A DNA stretch of 64,000 nt from NCBI GenBank assembly GCA_965199095.1, contig CBDAQM010000006.1:992001-1056000 (forward strand), in the 5' to 3' direction. A program made the position numbers and the translations under genes. The notes beneath the pieces were generated by a model. The model was not told the origin of the DNA and ran no database searches. It was given only the letters and a program-made list of their open reading frames with translations. This DNA is from LMUY01 sp965199095 (lineage in GTDB: Bacteria; Pseudomonadota; Alphaproteobacteria; Acetobacterales; Acetobacteraceae). Every line of letters begins with the position of its first letter. Position 1 is the first letter of the stretch. Shown here in pieces: positions 1 through 8,144 of this stretch.

Positions 1-778
1 GCGCGATGCAGCCCTCGACCGCCGCGCCGCCGAGCTGGATGTAAGCCGGGCTGACCACGCCGTGGTTGTTGTAGACCTGGCCTTTGAACCCCCGCTGCGT
101 CAGCGCGATATTCGGCAGCGCACCCGGCGCGGCGGACCCGCCCAGCACCATCACGTCCGGGTGGTGGGACATCGCTTTCAGCACCTGCGGCTGCACGGAG
201 GTGTCAGAGCGGGCATAGCGCTCGTCATCCAGGATGGCGATGCCGGTGCCGGCGGCGTCCGCCTTCAAGGCATCGTAGACGAAATCCCCCCAGCCATCGC
301 TGTAGCCGATGAAGCCGGTGCTGTTCACGCCGTGCGCCTTCATGTGGGCAACCACGCCCTCCATCATCAGCCGGAGCGGCTGCGCGTCGTCGAAGGCGTA
401 GGGGTATTGCGTGGTGTCGACCACGTAGGGGGACATCGCGATCATCGGCACATGGGCCTCGTTCGCGATCGGCAGCACGGCGAGCAACGGGGCGCTGGTC
501 GCTGGCCCGATGAAGGCGTCGACGTGATCCTCGGTGATCAGCTTGTGCGCGATGGTGGCGGCGGCCGTAGGGTCGGCGCCGTCATCGCGGATCAGGTAGC
601 TGACGTGTTGCCCGTCGATTTCGGTCGGCAACAGGTCGAACGCGTTCTTGTAGCCGACGCCTTGCGCCGCGGTGGGGCCGGTGATGCTGATGATCGCGCC
701 GATCTTGATCTCCGCCCGGGCCGGTGCGGCAAACGGCAGGAAGCAGACGGCCGCGAGCAGGACGGTCGAATGGCGCAT
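1..778 (-). CDS. ABC importer substrate-binding protein (LivK type), partial
   Basis: Periplasmic binding component of a branched-chain amino acid-type ABC importer. The gene leaves the window at the left edge, so only about the first 259 codons are visible and the C-terminus is missing. The ATG at 778 gives a clear Sec signal peptide (MRHSTVLLAAV to an ARA cleavage site near residue 22). The mature protein begins EIKIGAIISITGPTAAQG, the usual opening of the type-1 periplasmic-binding fold. Later segments such as FIGPATSAPLL and VMVLGGSAAGALP fit the two lobes of the family. The ligand cannot be told from sequence; family members bind leucine, amides, urea or aromatic acids. The permease and ATPase genes are not in the window. 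Confidence 0.9.
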   Translation of the reverse strand, partial: MRHSTVLLAAVCFLPFAAPARAEIKIGAIISITGPTAAQGVGYKNAFDLLPTEIDGQHVSYLIRDDGADPTAAATIAHKLITEDHVDAFIGPATSAPLLAVLPIANEAHVPMIAMSPYVVDTTQYPYAFDDAQPLRLMMEGVVAHMKAHGVNSTGFIGYSDGWGDFVYDALKADAAGTGIAILDDERYARSDTSVQPQVLKAMSHHPDVMVLGGSAAPGALPNIALTQRGFKGQVYNNHGVVSPAYIQLGGAAVEGCIA

Positions 779-972
779 TGGGATGGGAACTCTCCGGGAG
801 GACGCACCATCATCCTGGAAACGAGAGGGTTCACAAGTCAAGGATGTGGGCGTGTCGCCACAACATGCCCGAGGTCACCTCGGATCCCAGCAGCAGGATG
901 ACGATCGGGACGGAGCGGTCCAGGCTGGGGTGGGGGCTTGCTCGGCCTGCGTTGACGGATGGAAACTGGGTG

Positions 973-1524
973 ATGCCCGATCCTGATCCTCTTCCGGACG
1001 CACCGGATGACATAGAGGTTGGTGCTGCTGAGGGAGACTTGCGGTACTGGCTGGCAAAGGAGGCCATGCGGCAGGGTGAAGCGCGCTTGGCTTCACAGAA
1101 CGCCGTCCGAACAGCCTTGGAGGCGAGAGCGACGGCTTTGACCGGTTGGGGCGCTATTGGGCTTCTGGCGACCGCTGGAGCCAGCTTCACCGCCAGGGAC
1201 AGTGCAGCCTTCCTTGGCGCGACTGCGGCGGCTGTCGTGCTGTTTGTCGCCGCATCTCTGGGGATTTACGCCGTTCGTCCACGGGACTGGAGCATGGTGG
1301 GCTATGAGCCCGACGTGATGACCGGCCTCTCATCCCGTTTCGCGACCGAGCTGGAAGCCGTGGAGCATGTCTGTACCGGTCTGACGGACGGCATTGCCAT
1401 TAACAATAAGCGCATCACTCGCACGGGCCAGATACTACGCTTGGCAGGGTGGCTTCTGATAATGGCACCGATCGTAGGGGCTGCCGTCTACCGCATCCGG
1501 CTTGCGCTCACCGGGTGGTGGTAG
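973..1524 (+). CDS. Small membrane protein of unknown function
   Basis: 183 residues, not recognised as a named family. The start at 973 (MPDPDPLPD) was chosen because upstream in-frame sequence is low-quality Arg-rich translation reading back into the divergent gene. Layout: an acidic N-terminus, a charged amphipathic helix (about residues 27-55), two hydrophobic segments (about 56-72 and 77-99) ending in an RP turn, a loop, a second helix containing NNKRITRTG, and a third membrane segment (about 157-176). This order (helix, TM, TM, Arg-Pro, helix with a Lys, TM) resembles small membrane effectors such as the PycTM or SLATT types, but that is shape similarity only. No nucleotide cyclase or sensor gene is adjacent. 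The gene stands alone, divergent from the upstream transporter gene. Confidence 0.6.
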   Translation: MPDPDPLPDAPDDIEVGAAEGDLRYWLAKEAMRQGEARLASQNAVRTALEARATALTGWGAIGLLATAGASFTARDSAAFLGATAAAVVLFVAASLGIYAVRPRDWSMVGYEPDVMTGLSSRFATELEAVEHVCTGLTDGIAINNKRITRTGQILRLAGWLLIMAPIVGAAVYRIRLALTGWW

Positions 1525-1711
1525 GCGGTTTTCCTGCTATGCCGGTTGGCGGCGGCATGCGCGGCAGCGTCGGAGCAGGTGGGGGCGCGGGGCGTTTAGC
1601 CATAACTAAGCTGTAGCACGCAGCGAGATGCCGGCGCCAGGATGTTCAGTGCCATGCAGTACAGGCGCACCATATCATCCCGCGGCGCTAGCAGCCGCCA
1701 CAGCAAACGAG

Positions 1712-1741
1712 AAGGGGCGGTCCATCCCTGGACCGCCCCTT
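1712..1741 (-). terminator. Rho-independent-like hairpin after the cold-shock gene
   Basis: Perfect 12-bp inverted repeat (AAGGGGCGGTCC / GGACCGCCCCTT) around a 6-nt loop, lying 21 bp past the stop codon of the twin cold-shock protein on the minus strand. On that strand the stem ends in TT and is followed by a mixed CTCGTTTG stretch, so the U-tract is weak. Position and stem strength still make termination the simplest reading. Confidence 0.75.
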
Positions 1742-1762
1742 GGATCCGTCGCAACGCGGAGG

Positions 1763-2461
1763 CTAGTCGCCCAGGATCGAACGGACCTCCGGACCCTTCT
1801 GGCCTTGGCCGACCACCACCCGGACGGATTGTCCCTCCGTCAGCGGCGGCTTGCCGGCGCGTTCCAGGGCGGTGGCGTGGACGAACACGTCCTTGCCGCC
1901 ATCCTGCGGGGAGATGAAGCCGAACCCTTTGTTCGGGTCGTACCACTTCACGGTCCCCGTCATCTCGACACCCGGGCCGGTATCCATCTGCGGGCGCGGC
2001 GGACGGGGCGAGCGGAACCCGCCTTCGCCGCCACCACCACCACCGACGCCAAAGCGCGGGCCGGGCGAACGGCTCGGTGTGCTGGAGGCCGTGCTCTCAT
2101 CCACGGAGATCACCTGCTCAACCTGGCGGCCCTTCTGACCCTGCCCCACGCGCACCTGCAACGTCGCTCCCTGGCTGACCTGCTGGATGCCGGATGCCTG
2201 CAGCGCGTTGGCGTGCAGGAACACGTCACCGGAGCCGTCCGCCAACTCGACAAAGCCGAAGCCCTTGTCGGGGTTGTACCACTTCACCGACGCCTGAAGC
2301 TGGGGCGCTGAGGAGGGCGGCGGGGCGAACGACGGGAACGTCGGGGGAGACGGCGTGTTGCCATAGAAATTGTCGTCGTCGAATCCGCGACGACGCGGTT
2401 GCCGCTGGCGGCTGTCCTTCGGGGGTCTCAAGTACTCAATCCTCTGCCCTAATTCACGCAC
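1763..2461 (-). CDS. Protein with two cold-shock domains
   Basis: 232-residue nucleic-acid-binding protein with two cold-shock (S1-like OB-fold) domains. The N-terminal 45 residues are Arg/Pro-rich and probably disordered. CSD1 lies about 56-115 (VKWYNPDKGFGFV, then DVFLHANAL). A Gly/Pro/Arg-rich linker follows, and CSD2 lies about 167-230 (VKWYDPNKGFGFI, then DVFVHATAL). Both domains carry the aromatic RNP1 (KGFGF) and RNP2 (VF-H) RNA-contact motifs. Twin-CSD proteins are common in alphaproteobacteria and act as RNA chaperones. The 2461 start is a GTG. A TTG at 2431 has a better-spaced AGAGGA upstream and would give a protein beginning with RPPKDSRQ, so the true start may be there. A strong hairpin follows the gene. 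Confidence 0.9.
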   Translation of the reverse strand: MRELGQRIEYLRPPKDSRQRQPRRRGFDDDNFYGNTPSPPTFPSFAPPPSSAPQLQASVKWYNPDKGFGFVELADGSGDVFLHANALQASGIQQVSQGATLQVRVGQGQKGRQVEQVISVDESTASSTPSRSPGPRFGVGGGGGGEGGFRSPRPPRPQMDTGPGVEMTGTVKWYDPNKGFGFISPQDGGKDVFVHATALERAGKPPLTEGQSVRVVVGQGQKGPEVRSILGD

Positions 2462-2656
2462 TTCGCCTGGCAGATCGGTACGGAGCCCGCCCGTCCAAGG
2501 CCGCGGGACTTAATACATCGATCTCGGTATATGTTGTTGACGATACCCTGGACGAATTCAAGGTCGCTGACAGGTTAAATCTCGATTCAACCACGCACAC
2601 TTGCTCGCGCGCAACGCGGCGTCTCCTATGGGCGTGCAAGCGAAGGGGATAGGATA

Positions 2657-3400
2657 GTGGGCGACTGGACAGGCAAGCGCGTTGTCGTGATGGGCGGCAG
2701 CCGCGGGATAGGACGTTCCATCGCGCTGATGTTCGCCCAGGGCGGCGCGGCGGTGGCCATTTGCGCCCGGGGCAAGGAGGCGCTGGACCGCACGCGGGCG
2801 GAGCTGGGGGACGCCGCGTTCGCCGGCCAGGTGGACCTGGCCGACGCGGCGGCGATCACACGCTTCATCCCGGACGCGGCTGCGGCGCTCGGCGGCGTCG
2901 ACGTGCTGGTGAACAACGCGTCCGGCTTCGGCGCCGCGGATGACGAGGCGGGATGGGCCGCCTCCGTCGCGGTCGACCTGATGGCGATCGTGCGGGCCAG
3001 CCAGGTCGCGCTGCCGTTCCTGCGGGCGCAGCCGGGCGGCAGCATCGTCAACATCTCCTCCATCTCCGCCTTCCGCGCCACCAAGCGCAATCCGCCCTAC
3101 GGCGCCATCAAGGCCGCGGTGATCCACTACACCGCCAGCCAGGCGCGGATGCTGGCCGCCGACGGCGTCCGGGTGAACTGCGTCGCCCCCGGCTCGATCG
3201 AGTTCCCCGGCGGCAGTTGGGAGCAGCGCCGCACCAGCGACCCCGCCCTCTACCACGGCACGCTGGGGCAAATCCCGTTCGGCCGCATGGGAACGCCGGA
3301 GGAGGTGGCCGAGGTCGTGGTGTTCCTCGCCTCCCACCGGGCACGTTGGGTGACCGGACAAAGCATCGTCGTCGATGGCGGCCAGTTGCTCGGCCCATGA
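2657..3400 (+). CDS. Short-chain dehydrogenase/reductase (SDR)
   Basis: Classical SDR of 247 residues with an NAD(P)-binding Rossmann fold. Visible motifs: GGSRGIG at 13-19 (cofactor loop), NNAS at 86-89, catalytic Ser135, and YGAIK giving Tyr148 and Lys152. The C-terminal PFGRMGTPEEVAEVVVFLAS and VDGG motifs are those of FabG-like oxidoreductases. The GTG start at 2657 is preceded by a GGGGATAGGA purine run. The stop codon overlaps the start of the downstream PLP-dependent decarboxylase by four bases (ATGA), so the two are almost certainly translated together. The substrate is unknown. Pairing with an amino acid decarboxylase suggests a carbonyl or alcohol derived from an amino acid or amine, but this is inference. 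Confidence 0.88.
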   Translation: MGDWTGKRVVVMGGSRGIGRSIALMFAQGGAAVAICARGKEALDRTRAELGDAAFAGQVDLADAAAITRFIPDAAAALGGVDVLVNNASGFGAADDEAGWAASVAVDLMAIVRASQVALPFLRAQPGGSIVNISSISAFRATKRNPPYGAIKAAVIHYTASQARMLAADGVRVNCVAPGSIEFPGGSWEQRRTSDPALYHGTLGQIPFGRMGTPEEVAEVVVFLASHRARWVTGQSIVVDGGQLLGP

Positions 3401-5625
3401 CGGAGGTGAACGCCAGCATTTCCCCGCATGTGCCGTCCGACGATCCGGAGGCATTGGTCCCGGCCCGGCATGAGCGCGCCCGCCGCGCCTGGGACGCGAC
3501 ATTGCGCGGTCCGCTTGGGCTGGAAGGATCGACGCGCGGTATCCCGGAGGCTTGGTTCCTCGGCCCCAAGGCGGAAAACATCGATCTGCTGAAGGAGCTG
3601 GTCCTCTCCGCCATCGACAGCCATGCGGCGTTCCGACGCAGCTTCCACCCGCAGGACCCGACGCACGTCACGCCGGCGCTGCGCGCGAGCGCCGGGTTCC
3701 AGGATGGCGTGGCCCGGCTGCGCGCGGACGTGGCGGAACTGCTGGACAAGCTGCGGCTGTCCGCCCCCTTCGCCTCGATGCGCTACCAGGGGCACATGCT
3801 GTGGGACCAGGTGCTGCCGGCCACGATCGGCCTGTTCGCCGGCATGCTCTACAACCAGAACAACGTCGCGGCGGAGGCTTCCCCGGTCACCACCCGGCTG
3901 GAGATCGAGGTCGGCAACGATCTCTGCCGCATGCTGGGCTATTTCGTCCCAGCCGAGGGCGCCGCGCCGAAACCGGGCAAGCCCCTGCCCTGGGGCCACA
4001 TCACCAGCGGCGGCACGGTCGCGAACGTGGAAGCGCTGTGGGCGGCGCGCAACCTGAAATTTGCCGCCGTGTCGCTCCGCCAGGCGATCCGCGAGGTCCC
4101 CGCCCTGCATGACGCGCGCAGCCTGGAAGTCCCGCTGTGGGAGGGCGGCGCCGGGCGGCTGGTGGATTTGGATACCTGGACCCTTCTCAACCTGGACATC
4201 GACGCGGTCGCCGCACTGCCCGCGGCGATCACCGCACTCGGCATTGAACCGGCGCGCTTGACGCGGATGCTCGGCGGCTACGCGGTGCAGAATGTCGGGC
4301 TGGTGAATTTCTACCGCTCGTTCATGCGCGACGTGCAGGAATCGCCGGTCTTGCTGGCGCCGGCCACCAGCCATTACTCGTGGCCGAAAGCGGCGACGCT
4401 GCTTGGGCTGGGGCAGAACGCCGTGGCGATCCAGCGGGTGGACCGCGACGCCCGGCTGGACCTGGAGCATGTGGAGAGCACGCTGACGGAGATGCTGCGG
4501 CGCCGGGCGCCTGTGCTGTGCACCGTGGCCGTGATCGGCAGCACGGAGGAAAGCGCGGTCGACCCGCTGGCCGGGCTGCTTGCCCTGCGCGAGCAGATGC
4601 GCAGCCGCGGCCTGAACTTCGCCATCCACGCCGATGCCGCCTGGGGCGGGTATTTCCGCTCCATGCTGCGCGAAGCCGGCGCGGAGGACGAGACGGCGGG
4701 CGTGCCCACCCTGGCCATGAGCGACTACGTGCAGCGGCAGTACGCCGTGCTCGGCAAGGCCGACAGCATCACGGTCGATCCGCACAAGGGCGGCTACATC
4801 CCCTACCCCGCCGGCGCGCTGTGCTACCGCAACGCCGCGATGCGGGACGCGATCTCGCTGCAGGCGCCCGTGGTGTTCCACAGCCAGGCAGAACCGACGG
4901 TCGGCATCTACGGCGTCGAAGGCTCCAAGCCCGGCTCCGCCGCCGCGGCGGTGTGGCTGGCGCACCGGGTGATCCGCCCGGACCGCTCGGGCTACGGCTA
5001 CATCCTCGGGCAATGCATGTGGACGTCCAAGCGGCTGTTCTGCCGCCTGCACACCCTGGACGACCGGCGCTTCCGGGTGACCATGTTCAACGCCACCCCG
5101 GCGGAGCGCGCCCGCCGGCCGGACGACGAGTTGGCGGTCGAGCGCAGCGCGATCCGCCGCTTCGTGGAGATGGACAATGCCGCGCTGGGGGCGACGCTCG
5201 CCGCGGACCCGGCCGCCAAGCGGCTGTTCACGGCGCTCGGCTCCGACCAGGTGATCCTGGCGTTTTCGCTGAACTTCCGCACGCTGGATGGCCGGATGAA
5301 CCCAGATCTGGCGAAGGCGAACGCCTTCAACGACCGCGTCTTCCAGTATTGCAGCCTGATCGAGCCGCGGGCGGATGTGAGCGACCTGGACCTGGTGCTG
5401 ACCTCCTCCCGCTTCGAGCCCCGCATCTACGGTCACCAATTCGTCGACGCGTTCTCGCGCCGGCTCGGTGTGGTCCCGCAGGCGGAACTCGGGGTGGATT
5501 TCCTGATCTCCACCACGATGGACCCGTGGACGACGGAGACGGATGGCGGCGACTTCCTCGCGGTGATCGAGGCTGCGCTGGTCCGCGCCGCATACCGGGC
5601 GCTGGACGACCTCGGCTACGGGTGA
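3397..5625 (+). CDS. PLP-dependent group II amino acid decarboxylase
   Basis: 742-residue pyridoxal-5'-phosphate enzyme of the group II decarboxylase family (glutamate/aromatic/tyrosine decarboxylase fold I). Key segments are the HITSGGTVAN cofactor loop (about 207-217), SHYSWPKAA (about 327-335), the HADAAWGGY aspartate motif (about 409-417), and DPHKGGYIPYPAG carrying the Schiff-base lysine Lys464. The HYSW motif and the length are closest in my reading to bacterial tyrosine-decarboxylase-like proteins, longer than the usual 450-620 residues. The ATG at 3397 overlaps the SDR stop; sequence upstream in the same frame belongs to the SDR gene read out of frame. The substrate is not determined. 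Aromatic amino acids are plausible. Confidence 0.85.
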   Translation: MTEVNASISPHVPSDDPEALVPARHERARRAWDATLRGPLGLEGSTRGIPEAWFLGPKAENIDLLKELVLSAIDSHAAFRRSFHPQDPTHVTPALRASAGFQDGVARLRADVAELLDKLRLSAPFASMRYQGHMLWDQVLPATIGLFAGMLYNQNNVAAEASPVTTRLEIEVGNDLCRMLGYFVPAEGAAPKPGKPLPWGHITSGGTVANVEALWAARNLKFAAVSLRQAIREVPALHDARSLEVPLWEGGAGRLVDLDTWTLLNLDIDAVAALPAAITALGIEPARLTRMLGGYAVQNVGLVNFYRSFMRDVQESPVLLAPATSHYSWPKAATLLGLGQNAVAIQRVDRDARLDLEHVESTLTEMLRRRAPVLCTVAVIGSTEESAVDPLAGLLALREQMRSRGLNFAIHADAAWGGYFRSMLREAGAEDETAGVPTLAMSDYVQRQYAVLGKADSITVDPHKGGYIPYPAGALCYRNAAMRDAISLQAPVVFHSQAEPTVGIYGVEGSKPGSAAAAVWLAHRVIRPDRSGYGYILGQCMWTSKRLFCRLHTLDDRRFRVTMFNATPAERARRPDDELAVERSAIRRFVEMDNAALGATLAADPAAKRLFTALGSDQVILAFSLNFRTLDGRMNPDLAKANAFNDRVFQYCSLIEPRADVSDLDLVLTSSRFEPRIYGHQFVDAFSRRLGVVPQAELGVDFLISTTMDPWTTETDGGDFLAVIEAALVRAAYRALDDLGYG

Positions 5626-5652
5626 GCCGTTTCAGGTCGACCGGCACTGCGC

Positions 5653-5747
5653 CACCCTCTCCCTCTGGGAGAGGGCCGGGGTGAGGGTCCCTACGCGAAC
5701 GACCGTGCACTTGGCCCTCACCCAACCCTCTCCCAGGAGGAGAGGGC
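5653..5747. repeat. REP-like palindromic repeat pair (family 1, copy 1)
   Basis: Two palindromic units in opposite orientation in the 170-bp gap between convergent genes. The first is CCCTCTCCC-TCT-GGGAGAGGG followed by CCGGGGTGAGGG (5653-5690). The second is its inverted form, CCCTCACCC then CCCTCTCC...GGAGAGGG (5713-5747). The arrangement is like a BIME (paired REP units). Related copies lie at 22775-22802, 33331-33390 and 60160-60254. In this position it may also end transcription from both sides. Confidence 0.8.
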
Positions 5748-5795
5748 ATTTCAAGGTCAACCTGGAACGATCCCGCTTCAGGCCACCCACGCCGC

Positions 5796-6971
5796 TCACC
5801 CCTGGCGCGGCAGTTCCTGCTCCACCAGCGTCGCCCAGAGCGAGGCGCCGATCGGCAGGATGTCGTCGTTGAAGTCGTACAGCACGGTGTGGACCGGCTT
5901 GCTGCCCTTCTCGCCGTCCGCCTGGCCGATGCGCACGAAGCAGCCGGGCACCTTCTGAGCCATGTAGGCGAAATCCTCGCCGCCCATGCCCGGCAGGCGT
6001 TCGTGGATGATCTTGTCCTCGCCCAGCAGCTTGGCGCCGGCCATCGCAGCGCGCGCGACGGCCGCCGGGTCGTTGACGACGGACGGGTAGCCACGCTCGA
6101 ACGTGAACTCCGCCTCGGCGCCGTTCGCAGCGGCGATGCCTTGCACCAGTTCGCGCATCATCCGCTCCATCGCGTCCCGCGTCTCCAGCTTCAGCGTGCG
6201 GACGGTGCCGCTCAGCAGCGCCTCGTCCGGGATGACGTTGGTGGCGCTGCCGGCATGGAACTGGCAGGTGGACAGCACGGCGCTGTCCAGCGCGTCCACC
6301 CGGCGGGCGACCAGCGTCTGCAGTCCCAGCACGATCTGCGCGCCGACCACCACCGGGTCGATGGCGCGATACGGCCGCGCCGCGTGGCCGCCGCGCCCCT
6401 TCACGCGGATATAGAAATCGTCAGTGTTGGCGCAGACGGCGCCGGGCACCGCGGTCATCTGGCCGATCGGGATGGTGGTGTCGTTATGGGCGCCGAACAC
6501 CATGTCGCAGGGGAAGCGGTCGAACAGCCCCTCCTTCACCATCACCTCGCCGCCGCCGCCATTCTCCTCCGCCGGCTGGAAGATGAAGTGCACGGTGCCG
6601 TCGAAATTCCGCGTCTCCGCCAGATAGCGGGCGGCGCCCAGCAGCATGGTGGTGTGCCCGTCATGGCCGCAGGCGTGCATCACGTTGGGCGTTTGCGAGC
6701 GGTAGCCGAACTCGTTGGCCTCCGGCATGGGCAGCGCGTCCATGTCGGCGCGGATGCCGATCGCCCGCGGCGAGGCGCCGTTGCGCAGCGTGCCCACCAG
6801 CCCGGTGCCGGCGATGCCGCGCGTGACCTCGATCCCCCAGGAGGCCAGCTTCTCCGCCACCAATCCGCTGGTCCGGTGCTCGTCGAACGCCAATTCCGGG
6901 TGCGTGTGTATGTCCCGCCGCCACGCCGTCATGTCCGCGGCGAAATCGGCAATGCGGTTGTGGACTGGCAT
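5796..6971 (-). CDS. M20-family amidohydrolase (hippurate hydrolase-like)
   Basis: 391-residue metallo-amidohydrolase of the M20D family (HipO / N-acyl-amino acid or IAA-amino acid hydrolases), probably cytoplasmic. Metal-binding and catalytic motifs are visible: HACGHDGH (Cys101, His103), the PAEENGGGG glutamate pair (about 136-144), FGAHND (about 162), and a C-terminal GMGGEDFAYM metal ligand loop. It opens with DIHTHPELAFDEHRT, typical of the family. A longer reading frame starts at 7052, but the ATG at 6971 is preferred because GAGGGAG sits 7-8 bp upstream and the alignment to the family begins there. It probably releases an amino acid from an acylated or conjugated form. The exact substrate is not known. 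It is convergent with the decarboxylase gene. Confidence 0.9.
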   Translation of the reverse strand: MPVHNRIADFAADMTAWRRDIHTHPELAFDEHRTSGLVAEKLASWGIEVTRGIAGTGLVGTLRNGASPRAIGIRADMDALPMPEANEFGYRSQTPNVMHACGHDGHTTMLLGAARYLAETRNFDGTVHFIFQPAEENGGGGEVMVKEGLFDRFPCDMVFGAHNDTTIPIGQMTAVPGAVCANTDDFYIRVKGRGGHAARPYRAIDPVVVGAQIVLGLQTLVARRVDALDSAVLSTCQFHAGSATNVIPDEALLSGTVRTLKLETRDAMERMMRELVQGIAAANGAEAEFTFERGYPSVVNDPAAVARAAMAGAKLLGEDKIIHERLPGMGGEDFAYMAQKVPGCFVRIGQADGEKGSKPVHTVLYDFNDDILPIGASLWATLVEQELPRQG

Positions 6972-7053
6972 TCGAAACTCCCTCATATGCAGCAACGTCT
7001 GCGAAGCGTAGAGCGCTTGGCAGTATGGCTCCAAATCGCGGAAGACCGACACG

Positions 7054-7656
7054 ATGGCCCAACGAGTGATCGATCAGTTCTACCCGACCTACGCCGAGGC
7101 TGTGCAGGTGGTGGCCGATTTGACCTCGGCCGGCATCTCGCCTGCCAATGTCAACCTGATCGAAAGTGAAACGGACCCGCGGCTGCCGCGCGAGGTGGCG
7201 ACCGATAGCGCCCAGACGCCCGTCGCCGCCGGCACCACGTTGGGCGCGGCGATCGGCGCCGGGCTGGGCGCTTTGGCGGGGGTGGGCGCCGTCAACATCC
7301 CGTTCACCGCCCCGTTGGTCCAGACGGGATGGGTGCTGCCCTGCGTCGTGCTCGCCATCATCGGCGCGATCATCGGCGCCATCATCGGGTTGATCCTCAA
7401 GCTGGTCGTCAGGAACAAGACGAGCCAAACCATCGCGACCCGGCTGCAACGCGGGCAGCAACTGGTGATGGTCCGCGTGGATGAAAGCGAGGTTGCCATG
7501 GTGCAAAGCATATTGGCGCGCGCCCACCCCGTGCCGACCGCAGCACTGGCGACCAGCGAGCCGCTGTATGATGTCGCCGTTCCCACCGTCGCCCGCACCG
7601 TGGAGGACGAGGTCGAGCCGGTGATGACCCGTGGACCTCGTGTGCGTTCGAGGTAG
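7054..7656 (+). CDS. Glycine-zipper membrane protein, stress-protein-like N-terminus
   Basis: 200 residues. The N-terminal 50 residues (VIDQFYPTYAEAVQVVADLTSAGISPANV) resemble the small alpha/beta YflT-type stress-protein domain. They are followed by a strongly hydrophobic Gly/Ala-rich stretch (about 60-117) with GAAIGAGLGALAG and IIGAIIGAIIG repeats, i.e. glycine-zipper membrane helices. The rest is hydrophilic and ends in an Arg-rich tail. Such proteins are usually annotated as general stress or hypothetical proteins; the function is unknown. It is divergent from the M20 gene (82 bp apart), and its stop codon directly abuts the tadA stop codon on the other strand. Confidence 0.7.
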   Translation: MAQRVIDQFYPTYAEAVQVVADLTSAGISPANVNLIESETDPRLPREVATDSAQTPVAAGTTLGAAIGAGLGALAGVGAVNIPFTAPLVQTGWVLPCVVLAIIGAIIGAIIGLILKLVVRNKTSQTIATRLQRGQQLVMVRVDESEVAMVQSILARAHPVPTAALATSEPLYDVAVPTVARTVEDEVEPVMTRGPRVRSR

Positions 7657-8097
7657 TTACCGTCGCGTCAGGAAGAACTGCCGCAGCAGCGTCGCCGACT
7701 CGCTCTCCCGCACGCCACCGACGATGTCGGGCCGGTGGAGGCAACCCGGCGAGTCGAAGATCCGGGGGCCATGCTCGACCCCGCCGCCCTTCGGGTCGTA
7801 GGCCCCGAACACGAGGCGGCCGACCCGGAAATGCACCGCGGCCGCGGCACACATCGGGCATGGCTCCAGCGTCACCACCAGGGTGCAGCCCGGCAGCCGG
7901 GCCGAGCCGAGCCGGCGCGCGGCTTCCCGCATGACCAGCAACTCGGCATGCGCGCCGGCGTCATGATCCCCCTCCACCCGGTTGCCGTCGCGGACCAGCA
8001 GCGTGCCGTCCGGCGCGAGGAGGACGGCGCCGACCGGCACCTCGCCGCGCGCCGCGGCAAGCATGGCTTCTTCCAGCGCGATCACCATGGCGTCCAT
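7657..8097 (-). CDS. tadA: tRNA-specific adenosine deaminase
   Basis: 146-residue zinc deaminase that converts A34 to inosine in the tRNA-Arg(ACG) anticodon, an essential cytoplasmic step in decoding. The catalytic HAE motif is at His50-Ala-Glu52 and the zinc-binding PCPMCAAA motif gives Cys80 and Cys83. N-terminal EVPVGAVLL is typical. Length is normal for the family. The stop codon is immediately next to the stop codon of the convergent glycine-zipper gene, with no spacer between them. Confidence 0.95.
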   Translation of the reverse strand: MDAMVIALEEAMLAAARGEVPVGAVLLAPDGTLLVRDGNRVEGDHDAGAHAELLVMREAARRLGSARLPGCTLVVTLEPCPMCAAAAVHFRVGRLVFGAYDPKGGGVEHGPRIFDSPGCLHRPDIVGGVRESESATLLRQFFLTRR

Positions 8098-8144
8098 GCC
8101 GGGTGTCTTGCCCGCATGGGGCCGCCGGGTCTAGGCACGGTCCC

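Noticed and set aside
3250..5439. 729-codon open frame opposite the PLP decarboxylase
   Set aside because: High-GC antisense shadow with histidine/arginine-rich composition and no recognisable motif; the plus-strand gene has all catalytic residues.
5653..5747. CRISPR-like array
   Set aside because: Repeats are two inverted palindromic units, not regularly spaced direct repeats, and no cas genes are present anywhere in the window.
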